In this document: positions 40,880 to 49,859 of the stretch, piece after piece
Numbering within the stretch: the first letter of the stretch is position 1
Layout of the letters: each line of letters begins with the position of its first letter
Source: Hohaiivirga sp031547465
GTDB taxonomy: Bacteria; Pseudomonadota; Alphaproteobacteria; Rhizobiales; Beijerinckiaceae
DNA: 64,000 nt
Reading direction: 5' to 3'
Assembly (NCBI GenBank): GCA_031547465.1
Contig: JAVBRX010000034.1
Coordinates: 1-64,000, forward strand
Notes under the pieces: generated by a model
What the model was told of the DNA's origin: nothing
Databases searched by the model: none
Seen by the model: only the letters and a program-made list of their open reading frames with translations
Position numbers and translations under genes: made by a program

Positions 40880-43642
40880 ATGCGCGCTCAAAAACCTTGC
40901 TCCGCCACGCAGGCGATTCTCGACCGGTTCGGCGATGCGTCGTTCGCTGACGCCACAGCGTTGCGTAAAGCGCTGGTGCCGGAGATCCGCGCCCTCCTGG
41001 ACGAAGGGCGGAACGAAGCAGAACGTATCCTCAACGAACGGAAGAACGGACTTGCCTGCGCCCACTGCCTCTCTGCCACCATGGATCAGGCGATCCAGAC
41101 CATTCATGATGTCGTCATCACCGTTCTCTACCCGCTCAACAATCCGACCTCGGGAGAACGGTTGTGTGTCGTCGCCACCGGCGGTTACGGGCGCGGCACA
41201 CTTGCCCCCGGCTCGGATGTCGATCTTCTGTTCCTGCTACCGTACAAGAAAACGCAGTGGAGCGAGAGCGTGGTCGAGACCATGCTGTACGTGCTGTGGG
41301 ATCTGAAACTGAAGGTGGGGCACGCAACGCGCTCCATCGACGAGTGTATCCGCGAAGCGGAGGGGGATTTCACCACCCGCACCGCCATCCTTGAGGCCCG
41401 GTATCTTACCGGCGACACGACGCTTTACACGGATCTGAAAAACCGCTTCGAGCATGAACTCGTCAAATCCTCGGCGGCGGAATTCGTCGACGCCAAATTG
41501 CGCGAGCGCGACCGGCGGGTCGAGAAAGCCGGGGAATCGCGCTATCTCGTCGAACCGAACGTCAAGGACGGCAAGGGAGGCTTACGCGACCTACAAACCC
41601 TGATGTGGATTGTACGCTACGTATTCGGGCCGATCCGCAAACCCTCGGAACTGGTCAAGGCGGCAGCGATCACTCCGCATGAAGCGCGGCAGTTCTTTCG
41701 CTGCGAAGAATTTCTGTGGCGGGTACGCTGCCATATGCATTTTGCCGCCGGAAAAGGTGAGGAGCGCCTGACGTTCGATTTACAGAATGCTCTCGCCCCA
41801 CGGCTGGGATACACCGCTACTACAACGCTTTCAGCGGTGGAACAGTTCATGAAGGCGTATTTTCTGGTCGCCAAGGAGGTCGGCTCCCTCACCGCCCAGC
41901 TCTGCGCCGTGCTGGAAGCCCGGCACGCCAAGCGCCGCCCGATGCTCGACCGCCAGATCGAATCGGTACTGCAGGACGGTTCGATTCTGGAAAGCGGCGA
42001 TTTTACCTTCGACAACGAGCGGCTGACATTGGCGCGCGGCGATGCGTTCATGACCGATCCTGTCAATCTGATCCGGCTGTTCTGGCTGGCAAGCCGACAC
42101 AATGCGCCAATTCATCCGGATGCGCTGCGCCTTGCCAGCCAGCAACGCCGCCTGATTGATGCGGCGTTGCGAAAGAACCCCGAGGCCAACCGGCTGTTCC
42201 TCGACATCCTGACCTCGCGCAACGCTCCCGACGTGGTGCTGCGGCTGATGAACGAGGCAGGGGTACTCGGGCGCTTCGTCACCGAATTCGGCCAGATCGT
42301 CGCGATGATGCAGTTCAGTATGTATCACCACTACACGGTGGATGAGCATCTGCTGCGCTCCATCGGCTTCCTGTCCGAGATCGAGGCCGGTCGACTGCAA
42401 CACGAGCATCCGCTCGCCTCCTCCCTGACCGTTCCCAATCGGCGCGAATTGTATGTGGCGATGTTTCTGCACGACATCGCCAAGGGTCGCCCCAAGGACC
42501 ACTCGGTGGCAGGCGAGCGCGTTGCCCGCAGGCTCTGCCCGCGCTTCGGCCTCAGCCAGGAGGAAACCGATACCGTCGCCTGGCTGGTACGCAACCATCT
42601 TCTGATGTCCAACACCGCGCAGCGCCGCGACCTCTCCGATCCGACGACGATCCGCAATTTCGCCGAGGCGGTCCAGAGTATGCACCGTCTCAAGCTACTG
42701 CTGATGGTCACCATCGCCGACATCCGCGCTGTGGGACCGGGGGTATGGACCGGGTGGAAGGGCGAATTACTGCGGGCGCTTTATTTCGAAACCGAAATAC
42801 TGCTAGGCGGCGCCAACGCCGACCTTGCTCACCATGCCCGCATGGCCAAAGCCCAGGCTACCCTGCGAGCAGCGCTCTCCGACTGGCCCGATGAGGCGAT
42901 TGACGCCTATCTCGGACGGCATTCTCCGGCCTACTGGGTGCGGGTTTACGAATCGCGCCGCGTCAAGCATGCGCGGTTCGTGCGTGAAACGGAACTGTCA
43001 GGGCGAAGCATGGCGGCAACTGTCGAAACCGATAAGTTTCGTGGCGCTACCGAGTTGACCGTCTTCGCCCCGGACCATCCGCGCCTGTTGGCAATCATCA
43101 CCGGCGCCTGCGCCGCATCGGGCGGCAATATCGTCGACGCGCAGATATTCACCACCATCGACGGCCATGCCATCGACACGATCACCCTGTCGGGGGCTTT
43201 CGAGCGCGACGAGGACGAGATGCGGCGCGGGCGGCGGATCGCCACGATTATCGAGCGGGCTCTGAAGGGCGAGGTGAAGATCGCGGATCTCGTCGAAAGC
43301 AGGCGTCCACGCCTGAGAGCCGACAAGCCGTTCAAGCTCAAGCCGAAAATTTCCATCGACAACACCCTGTCGCAAAAGCATACAGTGATCGAAATTTCCG
43401 GCCTCGACCGGCCTGGCCTGCTTTACGATCTCACCACCGCCCTCGCTCGGCTCAACCTCAACATTGCCTCGGCGCATATCGTCACATTCGGGGAAAAAGC
43501 GGTGGATGTGTTTTATGTCACCGACCTCACCGGCACGAAAATCCTGCATTCCGGACGGCAGACGGCGATCCGCCGCACGCTGCTCGACGTATTCGAGCCG
43601 GAAGGAGGAAAGACCGCTTCGGCCCGGCAAGCGTCACCATAA
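40880..43642 (+). CDS. glnD: Bifunctional PII uridylyltransferase/uridylyl-removing enzyme GlnD
   Basis: GlnD senses glutamine and adds or removes UMP on PII proteins. The product of about 920 residues has the nucleotidyltransferase motif GGYGRGTLAPGSDVDLLFL at about 101, then the HD hydrolase domain with YHHYTVDEHLLRSIG at about 482 and FLHDIAKGRPKDHS at about 530. Two C-terminal ACT domains follow (ELTVFAPDHPRLLAIITGAC at about 725 and VIEISGLDRPGLLYDLTTAL at about 836). There is no strong ribosome-binding site. ATG 40880 is preferred over a TTG at 40874. Confidence 0.97.
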   Translation: MRAQKPCSATQAILDRFGDASFADATALRKALVPEIRALLDEGRNEAERILNERKNGLACAHCLSATMDQAIQTIHDVVITVLYPLNNPTSGERLCVVATGGYGRGTLAPGSDVDLLFLLPYKKTQWSESVVETMLYVLWDLKLKVGHATRSIDECIREAEGDFTTRTAILEARYLTGDTTLYTDLKNRFEHELVKSSAAEFVDAKLRERDRRVEKAGESRYLVEPNVKDGKGGLRDLQTLMWIVRYVFGPIRKPSELVKAAAITPHEARQFFRCEEFLWRVRCHMHFAAGKGEERLTFDLQNALAPRLGYTATTTLSAVEQFMKAYFLVAKEVGSLTAQLCAVLEARHAKRRPMLDRQIESVLQDGSILESGDFTFDNERLTLARGDAFMTDPVNLIRLFWLASRHNAPIHPDALRLASQQRRLIDAALRKNPEANRLFLDILTSRNAPDVVLRLMNEAGVLGRFVTEFGQIVAMMQFSMYHHYTVDEHLLRSIGFLSEIEAGRLQHEHPLASSLTVPNRRELYVAMFLHDIAKGRPKDHSVAGERVARRLCPRFGLSQEETDTVAWLVRNHLLMSNTAQRRDLSDPTTIRNFAEAVQSMHRLKLLLMVTIADIRAVGPGVWTGWKGELLRALYFETEILLGGANADLAHHARMAKAQATLRAALSDWPDEAIDAYLGRHSPAYWVRVYESRRVKHARFVRETELSGRSMAATVETDKFRGATELTVFAPDHPRLLAIITGACAASGGNIVDAQIFTTIDGHAIDTITLSGAFERDEDEMRRGRRIATIIERALKGEVKIADLVESRRPRLRADKPFKLKPKISIDNTLSQKHTVIEISGLDRPGLLYDLTTALARLNLNIASAHIVTFGEKAVDVFYVTDLTGTKILHSGRQTAIRRTLLDVFEPEGGKTASARQASP

Positions 43643-43719
43643 GACAAAACAAGACTTGATTTACCGGACCGTCGACCTGATATCAGGGTCTCCGATTCGT
43701 TTTGTTGATCAATTGAGAG

Positions 43720-44346
43720 ATGATGAAACCCAACGACACTCAATCCCCCGCCGCCGGTGAAGAGCAATACGCCGATATTGAGAGCGCGGGCGCGGACACC
43801 GAGGATTTCACTGCCCAGACAATTGCCGCGCTGGAAGCCGAGAATGCCGAATTCAAGGACCGGCTGTTGCGGGCGTTGGCGGAAGTCGAGAATCTGCGTC
43901 GTCGCGCAGCGCGCGACGTAGCGGATGCACGGACGTATTCCGTGACCAATTTCGCCCGCGACATGCTCACTGTCGCCGACAATATTCGCCGCGCCCTCGA
44001 CGCGGTTCCGGACGAAACGCTGGCGGTCTTGCCGGAAGGCCCCATCAAGGGGGTGATCGAAGGTGTGACGGTAACGGAGCGCGACCTTCTCAATACTCTG
44101 GAACGGCATGGTGTGCGCAAACTCGACCCGAAGGGCGAGCGGTTCGATCCGCATTTCCATCAGGCGATGTTCGAGATTCCCAACCCGGATGTCTATGCCG
44201 GAACGGTGCTTGACGTGATGCAGGTCGGTTACACGATCGGCGACCGGGTTCTGCGACCGGCCATGGTCGGCATTGCCAAAGGCGGCCCGAAAGCCCCGCC
44301 TGCGACGACTACGGACGATGGCGCCGGACCAGGCGAGACTGCGTAA
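43720..44346 (+). CDS. grpE: Nucleotide exchange factor GrpE
   Basis: GrpE exchanges ADP for ATP on DnaK. The 208-residue product has an acidic, disordered N-terminus, a coiled coil (IAALEAENAEFKDRLLRALAEVENLRRR) and the C-terminal beta domain with HGVRKLDPKGERFDPHFHQAM and VGYTIGDRVLRPAMVGIAKG. In most Rhizobiales hrcA precedes grpE. Here glnD ends 77 bases upstream instead. The ATG is doubled (MM), so the start is uncertain by one codon. Confidence 0.96.
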   Translation: MMKPNDTQSPAAGEEQYADIESAGADTEDFTAQTIAALEAENAEFKDRLLRALAEVENLRRRAARDVADARTYSVTNFARDMLTVADNIRRALDAVPDETLAVLPEGPIKGVIEGVTVTERDLLNTLERHGVRKLDPKGERFDPHFHQAMFEIPNPDVYAGTVLDVMQVGYTIGDRVLRPAMVGIAKGGPKAPPATTTDDGAGPGETA

Positions 44347-44362
44347 TCCTATTGAAAATTCC

Positions 44363-44389
44363 GCCAATCCGGCTCGATACCGGATTGGC
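44363..44389. terminator. Bidirectional terminator between grpE and trmB
   Basis: GCCAATCCGG and CCGGATTGGC pair perfectly around CTCGATA between two convergent genes. There is no U tract. Confidence 0.6.
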
Positions 44390-44391
44390 CG

Positions 44392-45084
44392 TCACACTCT
44401 ACAGAACGTCAGATACGAGGGTGTGCGGCCTTCGCGCAAAGCCTTAGCCTCATAGCGCGTGCCGGGCCAGCCCGCCCAGGGTTTGCGCCAATCGTCCGGG
44501 CGCTCCGCCGTCCAGACGAACTCTTCCGAGCGAGCGATGCGCGCCAGCCCCCAACCGGCATAATCGTCGATATCAGTGGCGAAACGGAATTCTGCGCCGG
44601 GTTTCAGGATACGGGCAAGCAGGCGCAAGGCTTCATCGGAAAAGAACCGGCGTTTGCGTTGGCGGCGTTTCGGCCACGGATCGGGATAGAGCAGACAGGC
44701 CTGCTCGAACGCGGCGGACGGCAGGCGCGGCAGCAATTCGGCAGCATCCCGGTCCCACAGGCGGATATTGGTCAGGCCTTCCGTCTCGATCACCCGCAGT
44801 AGCTTGGCCATGCCGTTGACGAACGGCTCGCAGCCGATGAAGCCGATTCCCGGATGGGCGCGAGCTGCTGCCGCAAGATGCTCACCGCCACCGAAACCGA
44901 TCTCGATGCGATACCCCTGACAGGCTTGGCCGAACTGCGTTTCCAGATCTTTCGCCGGATCGACGCGCAATACCGGCAACAATGCCGCCAGGGCATCCTC
45001 CTGCCCAGGTCGGAGCTTTTTGCCTTTGATACGCCCGAAAAAGGCACGATCATTGGGGTTTTGCAAGGGCAACGGTTCGGCCAT
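44392..45084 (-). CDS. trmB: tRNA (guanine-N7-)-methyltransferase TrmB
   Basis: TrmB makes m7G46 in tRNA. The 230-residue product has IEIGFGGGEHL (motif I), CEPFVNGMAKLL, and the family block ACLLYPDPWPKRRQRKRRF with the catalytic-site Asp. The end reads TRYEAKALREGRTPSYLTF, as usual for TrmB. The ATG at 45084 has only a weak ribosome-binding site. It follows metK but is separated from it by a strong terminator, so it may have its own promoter. Confidence 0.96.
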   Translation of the reverse strand: MAEPLPLQNPNDRAFFGRIKGKKLRPGQEDALAALLPVLRVDPAKDLETQFGQACQGYRIEIGFGGGEHLAAAARAHPGIGFIGCEPFVNGMAKLLRVIETEGLTNIRLWDRDAAELLPRLPSAAFEQACLLYPDPWPKRRQRKRRFFSDEALRLLARILKPGAEFRFATDIDDYAGWGLARIARSEEFVWTAERPDDWRKPWAGWPGTRYEAKALREGRTPSYLTFCRV

Positions 45085-45135
45085 CAATCAGAATATCGCT
45101 GATAACATCGGACGATGCTGTAGATTCATGGAAAC

Positions 45136-45180
45136 GCGCCGCTTGTAGCCGAAAACCATGAATGCTTTTCGGTATGGCGC
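45136..45180. repeat. RIME-like palindromic unit upstream of trmB
   Basis: CCGAAAA and TTTTCGG (45149-45172) are nested inside GCGCC and GGCGC (45136-45180). This layout is common in small rhizobial intergenic repeats but differs from the 102-bp copies in this window. Confidence 0.5.
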
Positions 45181-45188
45181 GCTAGAAC

Positions 45189-45229
45189 AAAAAAATCCGC
45201 ACGAAACCATTATCGCGGTTTCGTGCGGA
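45189..45229 (-). terminator. Rho-independent terminator of metK
   Basis: A perfect 13-bp stem (TCCGCACGAAACC with GGTTTCGTGCGGA) is followed, in the leftward direction, by seven U. It closes metK. Confidence 0.93.
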
Positions 45230-45246
45230 CGCAAACGGTAAAATGC

Positions 45247-46425
45247 TTACGAAAGGGCAGATTTAAGCGCGGCAATGAGGTCGGTGCGCTCCCACGAGAA
45301 GCCGCCCTGCGCATCCGGCTTGCGGCCAAAATGGCCATAAGCGGCGGTGCGGGCATAGATCGGCTTGTTGAGGCCGAGATGGGTGCGGATGCCGCGTGGC
45401 GACAGGTCCATAGCATCCATCAGCACCGCTTCGAGCTTGCCCTCGTCAATCTTGCCGGTGTCGTGCAGATCGGCATAGATCGACAGCGGCTTGGCGACGC
45501 CGATGGCGTAAGCGAGCTGGATGGTGCAGCGCGAGGCGAGGCCCGCGGCCACGACGTTCTTGGCGAGATAGCGCGCCGCATAGGCCGCCGAGCGATCGAC
45601 CTTGGTGGGATCCTTGCCGGAGAACGCGCCACCGCCGTGCGGAGCCGCGCCACCGTAAGTGTCAACGATAATCTTGCGCCCGGTGAGGCCGCAATCGCCG
45701 TCCGGACCGCCGATGACGAACTTGCCGGTCGGGTTGACGTGCCATACCGTCTGCGGCGTAATCCAGCCCTGCGGCAGCGCCTTGCGGATGAACGGCTCGA
45801 CAATAGCGTGTACACCTTCCGAAGTCAGGCTGTCGTCAAGATGCTGGGTGGAAAGCACCAGTTGCGTGACGCCGACCGGCTTGCCGTTTTCGTAACGGAC
45901 CGTCACCTGGCTCTTGGCATCCGGCCCGAGCGCGCCGGCACCGTCGATCTTCGCCTTGCGGGCGGCGGTGAGATCTTCGAGGATCTTGTGGGCGTAATAG
46001 ATCGGCGCCGGCATCAGTTCCGGGGTTTCGTCACAGGCATAACCAAACATGATGCCTTGGTCGCCTGCGCCCTCGTCCTTGCTGCCAGCGGCATCGACGC
46101 CCTGGGCAATATCGGAGGATTGCTTGTGCAGATGCACGGCGATATCGGCCTTAGCCCAATGGAAGCCGTCCTGTTCATAGCCGATATCCTTGATCGCGGC
46201 GCGAGTCAGTTCGACGATTCTGTCATGCGTGACCGATTCGGGACCGCGCACTTCACCGGCGATGACGACGCGATTGGTGGTCGCCAGCGTTTCGCAGGCG
46301 ACGCGGGCTTCCGGCTGCGCACCGAGATAGAGATCGACAACCGTATCGGAAATCCGGTCGCAAACCTTATCGGGATGGCCTTCCGACACCGACTCGCTGG
46401 TGAATAGGTAACTGGATCTCCGCAC
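45247..46425 (-). CDS. metK: S-adenosylmethionine synthetase
   Basis: MetK makes SAM from ATP and methionine. The 392-residue product shows TSESVSEGHPDKVCD, GAGDQGIMFGYACDETPELMP, the P-loop-like GGAAPHGGGAFSGKDPTKVDRSAAYAAR and a C-terminal DLIAALK. I chose the GTG at 46425 because AAGGA lies eight bases upstream and this gives the usual N-terminus (RSSYLFTSES). The frame is open to 46572, but that extension looks non-coding and overlaps a hairpin. No known SAM riboswitch motif is visible in the leader. Confidence 0.96.
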   Translation of the reverse strand: MRRSSYLFTSESVSEGHPDKVCDRISDTVVDLYLGAQPEARVACETLATTNRVVIAGEVRGPESVTHDRIVELTRAAIKDIGYEQDGFHWAKADIAVHLHKQSSDIAQGVDAAGSKDEGAGDQGIMFGYACDETPELMPAPIYYAHKILEDLTAARKAKIDGAGALGPDAKSQVTVRYENGKPVGVTQLVLSTQHLDDSLTSEGVHAIVEPFIRKALPQGWITPQTVWHVNPTGKFVIGGPDGDCGLTGRKIIVDTYGGAAPHGGGAFSGKDPTKVDRSAAYAARYLAKNVVAAGLASRCTIQLAYAIGVAKPLSIYADLHDTGKIDEGKLEAVLMDAMDLSPRGIRTHLGLNKPIYARTAAYGHFGRKPDAQGGFSWERTDLIAALKSALS

Positions 46426-46558
46426 GATAATCGTCCTTCTTTTCAAACGGGCCTTAGCCTGCAAAGCGTAAAAAAACCGCCTGCTCATTGCATTTTTCAA
46501 CGCAGAAGGCAAGATGGTTTGACGAATTCGTTCGAAAAACAGAACAAGGCCTTTACAT

Positions 46559-46596
46559 GGATCAAGAGGCATTTACACGGAAATGCTCCTTGATCC
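46559..46596. repeat. Large hairpin between lnt and metK
   Basis: Two 16-base arms (46559-46574 and 46581-46596) pair at 14 positions around ACACGG. The outer eight pairs are GGATCAAG/CTTGATCC. It has no U tract and lies 134 bases upstream of metK. Confidence 0.6.
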
Positions 46597-46618
46597 GTGT
46601 TCCCTCATTTTCCGCATT

Positions 46619-46692
46619 CTGTTGCCCTAATTTCCTTATGCCGTAATGCCTTGTGCGTTTAACCGGGTTCCACTCAAACGCGCCTGGCTCTA
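46619..46692 (+). repeat. Partial RIME-like repeat (copy 3) reaching the lnt stop codon
   Basis: TAATTTCCTTATG, GTAATGCCTTGTGCG, TTTAACCGG and CTCAAACGCG repeat the second half of the copy at 50.9 kb with few changes. The element's terminal GCTCTA supplies the TAG stop of lnt on the other strand. Confidence 0.7.
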
Positions 46693-48339
46693 AGCTGGAT
46701 GCGCTATCCTGCGGCGCAGATTTTGCCTGCCCGCGCAAGCTCCGGCAATGAGAGCGCAGAACAGCAGGCCGAGACCGAACAGCCACTCGCCCGCCATCCG
46801 GAAAAAGGTCTTTGGCGCAGGTAGCGGCAGCAACATGTCGATATGTCCTTTCGCGCCGAGCGGCAGGCTCGACAGGATGCGCCCATAGGGGTCGATAGCC
46901 GCCGTGATGCCAGTATTGGCGACCCTGGCCATCGGCAGCCCTTCCTCGACGGTCCGCAGCCGTCCCTGGGCAAAATGCTGATGCGGCCCGGCGAGATCGC
47001 CGAACCAGGCATCGTTGGTGACATTGACGATCAGTTTTGCATCCTCGCCACCGCCATCCTGTGGCTGGATAGCGTTGGAGAAGATCGATTCATAACAGAT
47101 CGCTCCGATTGCTTTGCCGATGCCGGGGATGTCGACCGTCCGGCGCATGTTGGCGGCCTCGAAACCGCCCGGCATATCGATGAACTGCCGCAACCCCACC
47201 GCCTCGACGACAGGCTGGAGAAAGCCGGGGATATACTCGCCGAACGGCACGAGATGCACCTTGTCGTATTGCCAGCGCACGGAACCGTCGGTGGAATTGA
47301 GGATAGCAATGGAATTGTAGAACTGCCCCACCTGTTCGCCGGGCAGCGGCTCGCTCATGCGCGCCGCGCCGGAAATGAGGAATGTACCGGGAGACAGGGA
47401 ACTGACGATGATCGCCACCGCCTCCGGGGATTGATCGAGGATGAACGGGAAGGCCGATTCCGGCCAGATCACATGCGTCACGCCACGCACGATCCCATCC
47501 CGCGCATTATCCCCGGCGCTGACCCGCAGATACTCGTTGAGGATCGACAAGGCGTTGCGGGCGTTGAACTTGGAATCCTGCGGCACGTTAGGCTGCATCA
47601 GGCGTAGCTTGACATCCGCAACCACCGGTTGCGGACCGGCGGGAATCCGCCATGCACCATAAACGGCAAGCACGAGCAGAGCGGAAGCGGCGGCAAGGCT
47701 CGGGCCGAAGCGGCGGGAAGCCCTCGTTTCCGCCGTGTCGAACAGCGTCGCCGGGGCGGACAGGGCGAGAATGGCGAGAAGCGTCAGAAAGTAAACGCCA
47801 CCAAGGGCAGCGCCCTGCATCAGCCACAGGTTCTGGCCCAGCGTCATGCCGATGAGATTCCATGGAAACCCACTGAACAGGTGGCCACGCAGCCATTCAC
47901 TCGCGGAAAGCGCGGCGGCGAAAGCGAGAATCCGACCCCAGCCGGGACTCCAGAACAGCCGCGCCGTAGCAAAACCGCAGGCGGGGAAAATCGCCAGAAC
48001 CGCCGGAAGGCCGATGACTCCGAACGGCATCGCCCAGGCGAAAAGCTCCGCCTCGACCAGAAACGCCGAGCCAAGCCACCACAATCCGGCAACGAAGTAA
48101 CCGAACCCCCATAACCAGCCACAGAAAAAACCCTTACGCAGCAGATGCTTCAGCGAAGGCACGGCATCTTCATCTGCGCAAGGGTCCACGCAAGTATCGA
48201 GAAGCAGCACGGCAATGGTCAGCGACACCGCCATCGCCGGAATGAAACCGAGCGGCGGCATTGCCAGAACGCCGCAGGCTCCCGCCAGAATTGCGATGAG
48301 ATTGCGCTGCCAGCGAGAACGTTCAGCCAGGAAGATCAT
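46690..48339 (-). CDS. lnt: Apolipoprotein N-acyltransferase
   Basis: Lnt adds the third acyl chain to lipoproteins at the outer face of the inner membrane. The 549-residue product has about seven membrane helices and the periplasmic nitrilase-like domain. The catalytic Glu is in VIWPESAFPF, Lys in YDKVHLVPFGEY and Cys in GAICYESIFS, and TNDAWFGDLAGPHQH follows. It overlaps corC by four bases. The last codons come from the edge of a repeat element, so the extreme C-terminus may be recently altered. Confidence 0.96.
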   Translation of the reverse strand: MIFLAERSRWQRNLIAILAGACGVLAMPPLGFIPAMAVSLTIAVLLLDTCVDPCADEDAVPSLKHLLRKGFFCGWLWGFGYFVAGLWWLGSAFLVEAELFAWAMPFGVIGLPAVLAIFPACGFATARLFWSPGWGRILAFAAALSASEWLRGHLFSGFPWNLIGMTLGQNLWLMQGAALGGVYFLTLLAILALSAPATLFDTAETRASRRFGPSLAAASALLVLAVYGAWRIPAGPQPVVADVKLRLMQPNVPQDSKFNARNALSILNEYLRVSAGDNARDGIVRGVTHVIWPESAFPFILDQSPEAVAIIVSSLSPGTFLISGAARMSEPLPGEQVGQFYNSIAILNSTDGSVRWQYDKVHLVPFGEYIPGFLQPVVEAVGLRQFIDMPGGFEAANMRRTVDIPGIGKAIGAICYESIFSNAIQPQDGGGEDAKLIVNVTNDAWFGDLAGPHQHFAQGRLRTVEEGLPMARVANTGITAAIDPYGRILSSLPLGAKGHIDMLLPLPAPKTFFRMAGEWLFGLGLLFCALIAGACAGRQNLRRRIAHPA

Positions 48340-49331
48340 GTGCGGGATTTTGCCGTCGCATCGTTTTCAGGCGGCGACGCTGTCCCCGCTTCCGGATTGC
48401 GGCGATGGACACGCACCCGTTTGACGCGGCGCGGATCAGCATCGAGGATCTCGAATTCCAGCGGCGCAGGGCCGGAAATGAGTTCGGAGCGCGACGGCAC
48501 CCGCCCGACAATGGTGACGATGAAGCCGCCGAACGTGTCGATATCCTCGACCTCCGCTTCCGCCGCCAGATCAATGCCGATTGCCTTCGACACATCGTCG
48601 AGTTCGGCGCGGGCATCGACCACGAATACGTTCTGCCCGGTCTGGACGATACTGGGCGCTTCGTCGTCGTCGTGTTCGTCCTCAATGTCGCCGACCACGG
48701 TTTCGATCAGATCCTCGATCGACACCAGGCCGTCGGTGCCGCCATATTCATCGATGACAAGGGCGATATGGGTGCGCACCGCCTGCATCTTCACCAGAAG
48801 ATCGACGGCGGGCATCGAACCGGGGACGAACAGGATATCGCGCTGAATGCCGATTTCGGCCACTGTTTTCGACAGATCGACCTTTGTGAGGTCGTGCGCT
48901 TCGCCATCGCCGATCATCGCCGATTCGGTGATGTAATCGAGGAAATCGCGGATATGCACCATGCCTTTGGGATCATCCAGGGTCTCGCCGTAGGTCGGCA
49001 GGCGCGAATGTCCAGCAGAGCGGAACACCTGCATCAGCTTGCCGAGATCCATGTCCACCGGCACGGCGACGATATCGGCCCGCGGCACCATGACATCATC
49101 GACACGGATGCGGTGAAAACCGAGAACATTCTTGAGCATCGCCCGCTCCTGGGGCGAAAACTCCGGGTCTTCCGCCGTTTCCGCCAGAACGTCCTCAAGG
49201 TCGTCGCGCAGCGACTCGCGGGATTTCAACCCGAGTCGCAGCAACAATTTATCATACCAGGATTCATCCGGGCTGGCGGATTCGCCAGCAGTACCTGAAT
49301 GCAGGCCGTCGCGACTTCGATCGTCGTTCAT
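48336..49331 (-). CDS. corC: CBS-domain protein of the CorC/HlyC (YbeX) family
   Basis: The product has 331 residues without the membrane domain of larger hemolysin-like proteins. It shows MVPRADIVAVPVD at the start of the CBS pair, VIDEYGGTDGLVSIEDLIE in the second CBS domain, and a C-terminal CorC_HlyC domain with DTFGGFIVTIVGRVP. E. coli YbeX/CorC is linked to magnesium efflux and ribosome metabolism. The order miaB-phoH-ybeY-corC-lnt is the same as in E. coli. GGAAAG precedes the ATG. Confidence 0.92.
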   Translation of the reverse strand: MNDDRSRDGLHSGTAGESASPDESWYDKLLLRLGLKSRESLRDDLEDVLAETAEDPEFSPQERAMLKNVLGFHRIRVDDVMVPRADIVAVPVDMDLGKLMQVFRSAGHSRLPTYGETLDDPKGMVHIRDFLDYITESAMIGDGEAHDLTKVDLSKTVAEIGIQRDILFVPGSMPAVDLLVKMQAVRTHIALVIDEYGGTDGLVSIEDLIETVVGDIEDEHDDDEAPSIVQTGQNVFVVDARAELDDVSKAIGIDLAAEAEVEDIDTFGGFIVTIVGRVPSRSELISGPAPLEFEILDADPRRVKRVRVHRRNPEAGTASPPENDATAKSRT

Positions 49332-49361
49332 CGTCTTTCCGTCAGCGGATCGGAGAGCCGA

Positions 49362-49859
49362 TCACGCCGCCTCGTCTCGATAAGGATCCGGCACACCGAT
49401 TCGGGCAAGAATCGCCGTTTCCAATTGTTCCATGATTTGGGCCTCCTGCTCAAGCTCATGATCGTGGCCGAGCAGATGCAATGTGCCATGGACCAGAAGA
49501 TGCGCGGCATGGTCGGTAAGTTTCTTACCCTGTTCCTTGGCCTCGCGCTCCAGAGTCTCGAAGGCGAGGGCAATATCGCCCAGGGGCCGCGCGATCAGCG
49601 GGTTGCCCGGAACCGGCGGCGCGGGGAAGGAGAGGACATTAGTGGGCTTATCCTTTCCGCGCCAGGCTAGGTTCAGCTCCTGCAAGGCTTCGTCATCGGC
49701 GAACAGGATTGAAATCTCGACCGCCCCGCCGGTATATTCATCCGCGCCCATGAGAGCCGCCTCGACGGCCTGGCGAGCGAAGGCCTCAATATCGCCGAAC
49801 GTATTCCAACCTTCGGTTTCGATGCTGATATCGAGTTCGACGTCAATTTTCTTCAGCAT
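49362..49859 (-). CDS. ybeY: Endoribonuclease YbeY
   Basis: YbeY is a metal-dependent RNase for 16S rRNA maturation and ribosome quality control. The 165-residue product has NLAWRGKDKPTNVLSFP and the metal-site motif HLLVHGTLHLLGHDHE (HGX2HX2GXDH). I start it at ATG 49859. The frame is open upstream only because it runs antiphase through phoH. It overlaps the end of phoH by 17 bases. Confidence 0.95.
   Translation of the reverse strand: MLKKIDVELDISIETEGWNTFGDIEAFARQAVEAALMGADEYTGGAVEISILFADDEALQELNLAWRGKDKPTNVLSFPAPPVPGNPLIARPLGDIALAFETLEREAKEQGKKLTDHAAHLLVHGTLHLLGHDHELEQEAQIMEQLETAILARIGVPDPYRDEAA

Noticed and set aside
46426..46690. SAM riboswitch upstream of metK
   Set aside because: The leader has a large hairpin and a repeat fragment, but I could not find the conserved core of SAM-II, SAM-V or SAM/SAH riboswitches.
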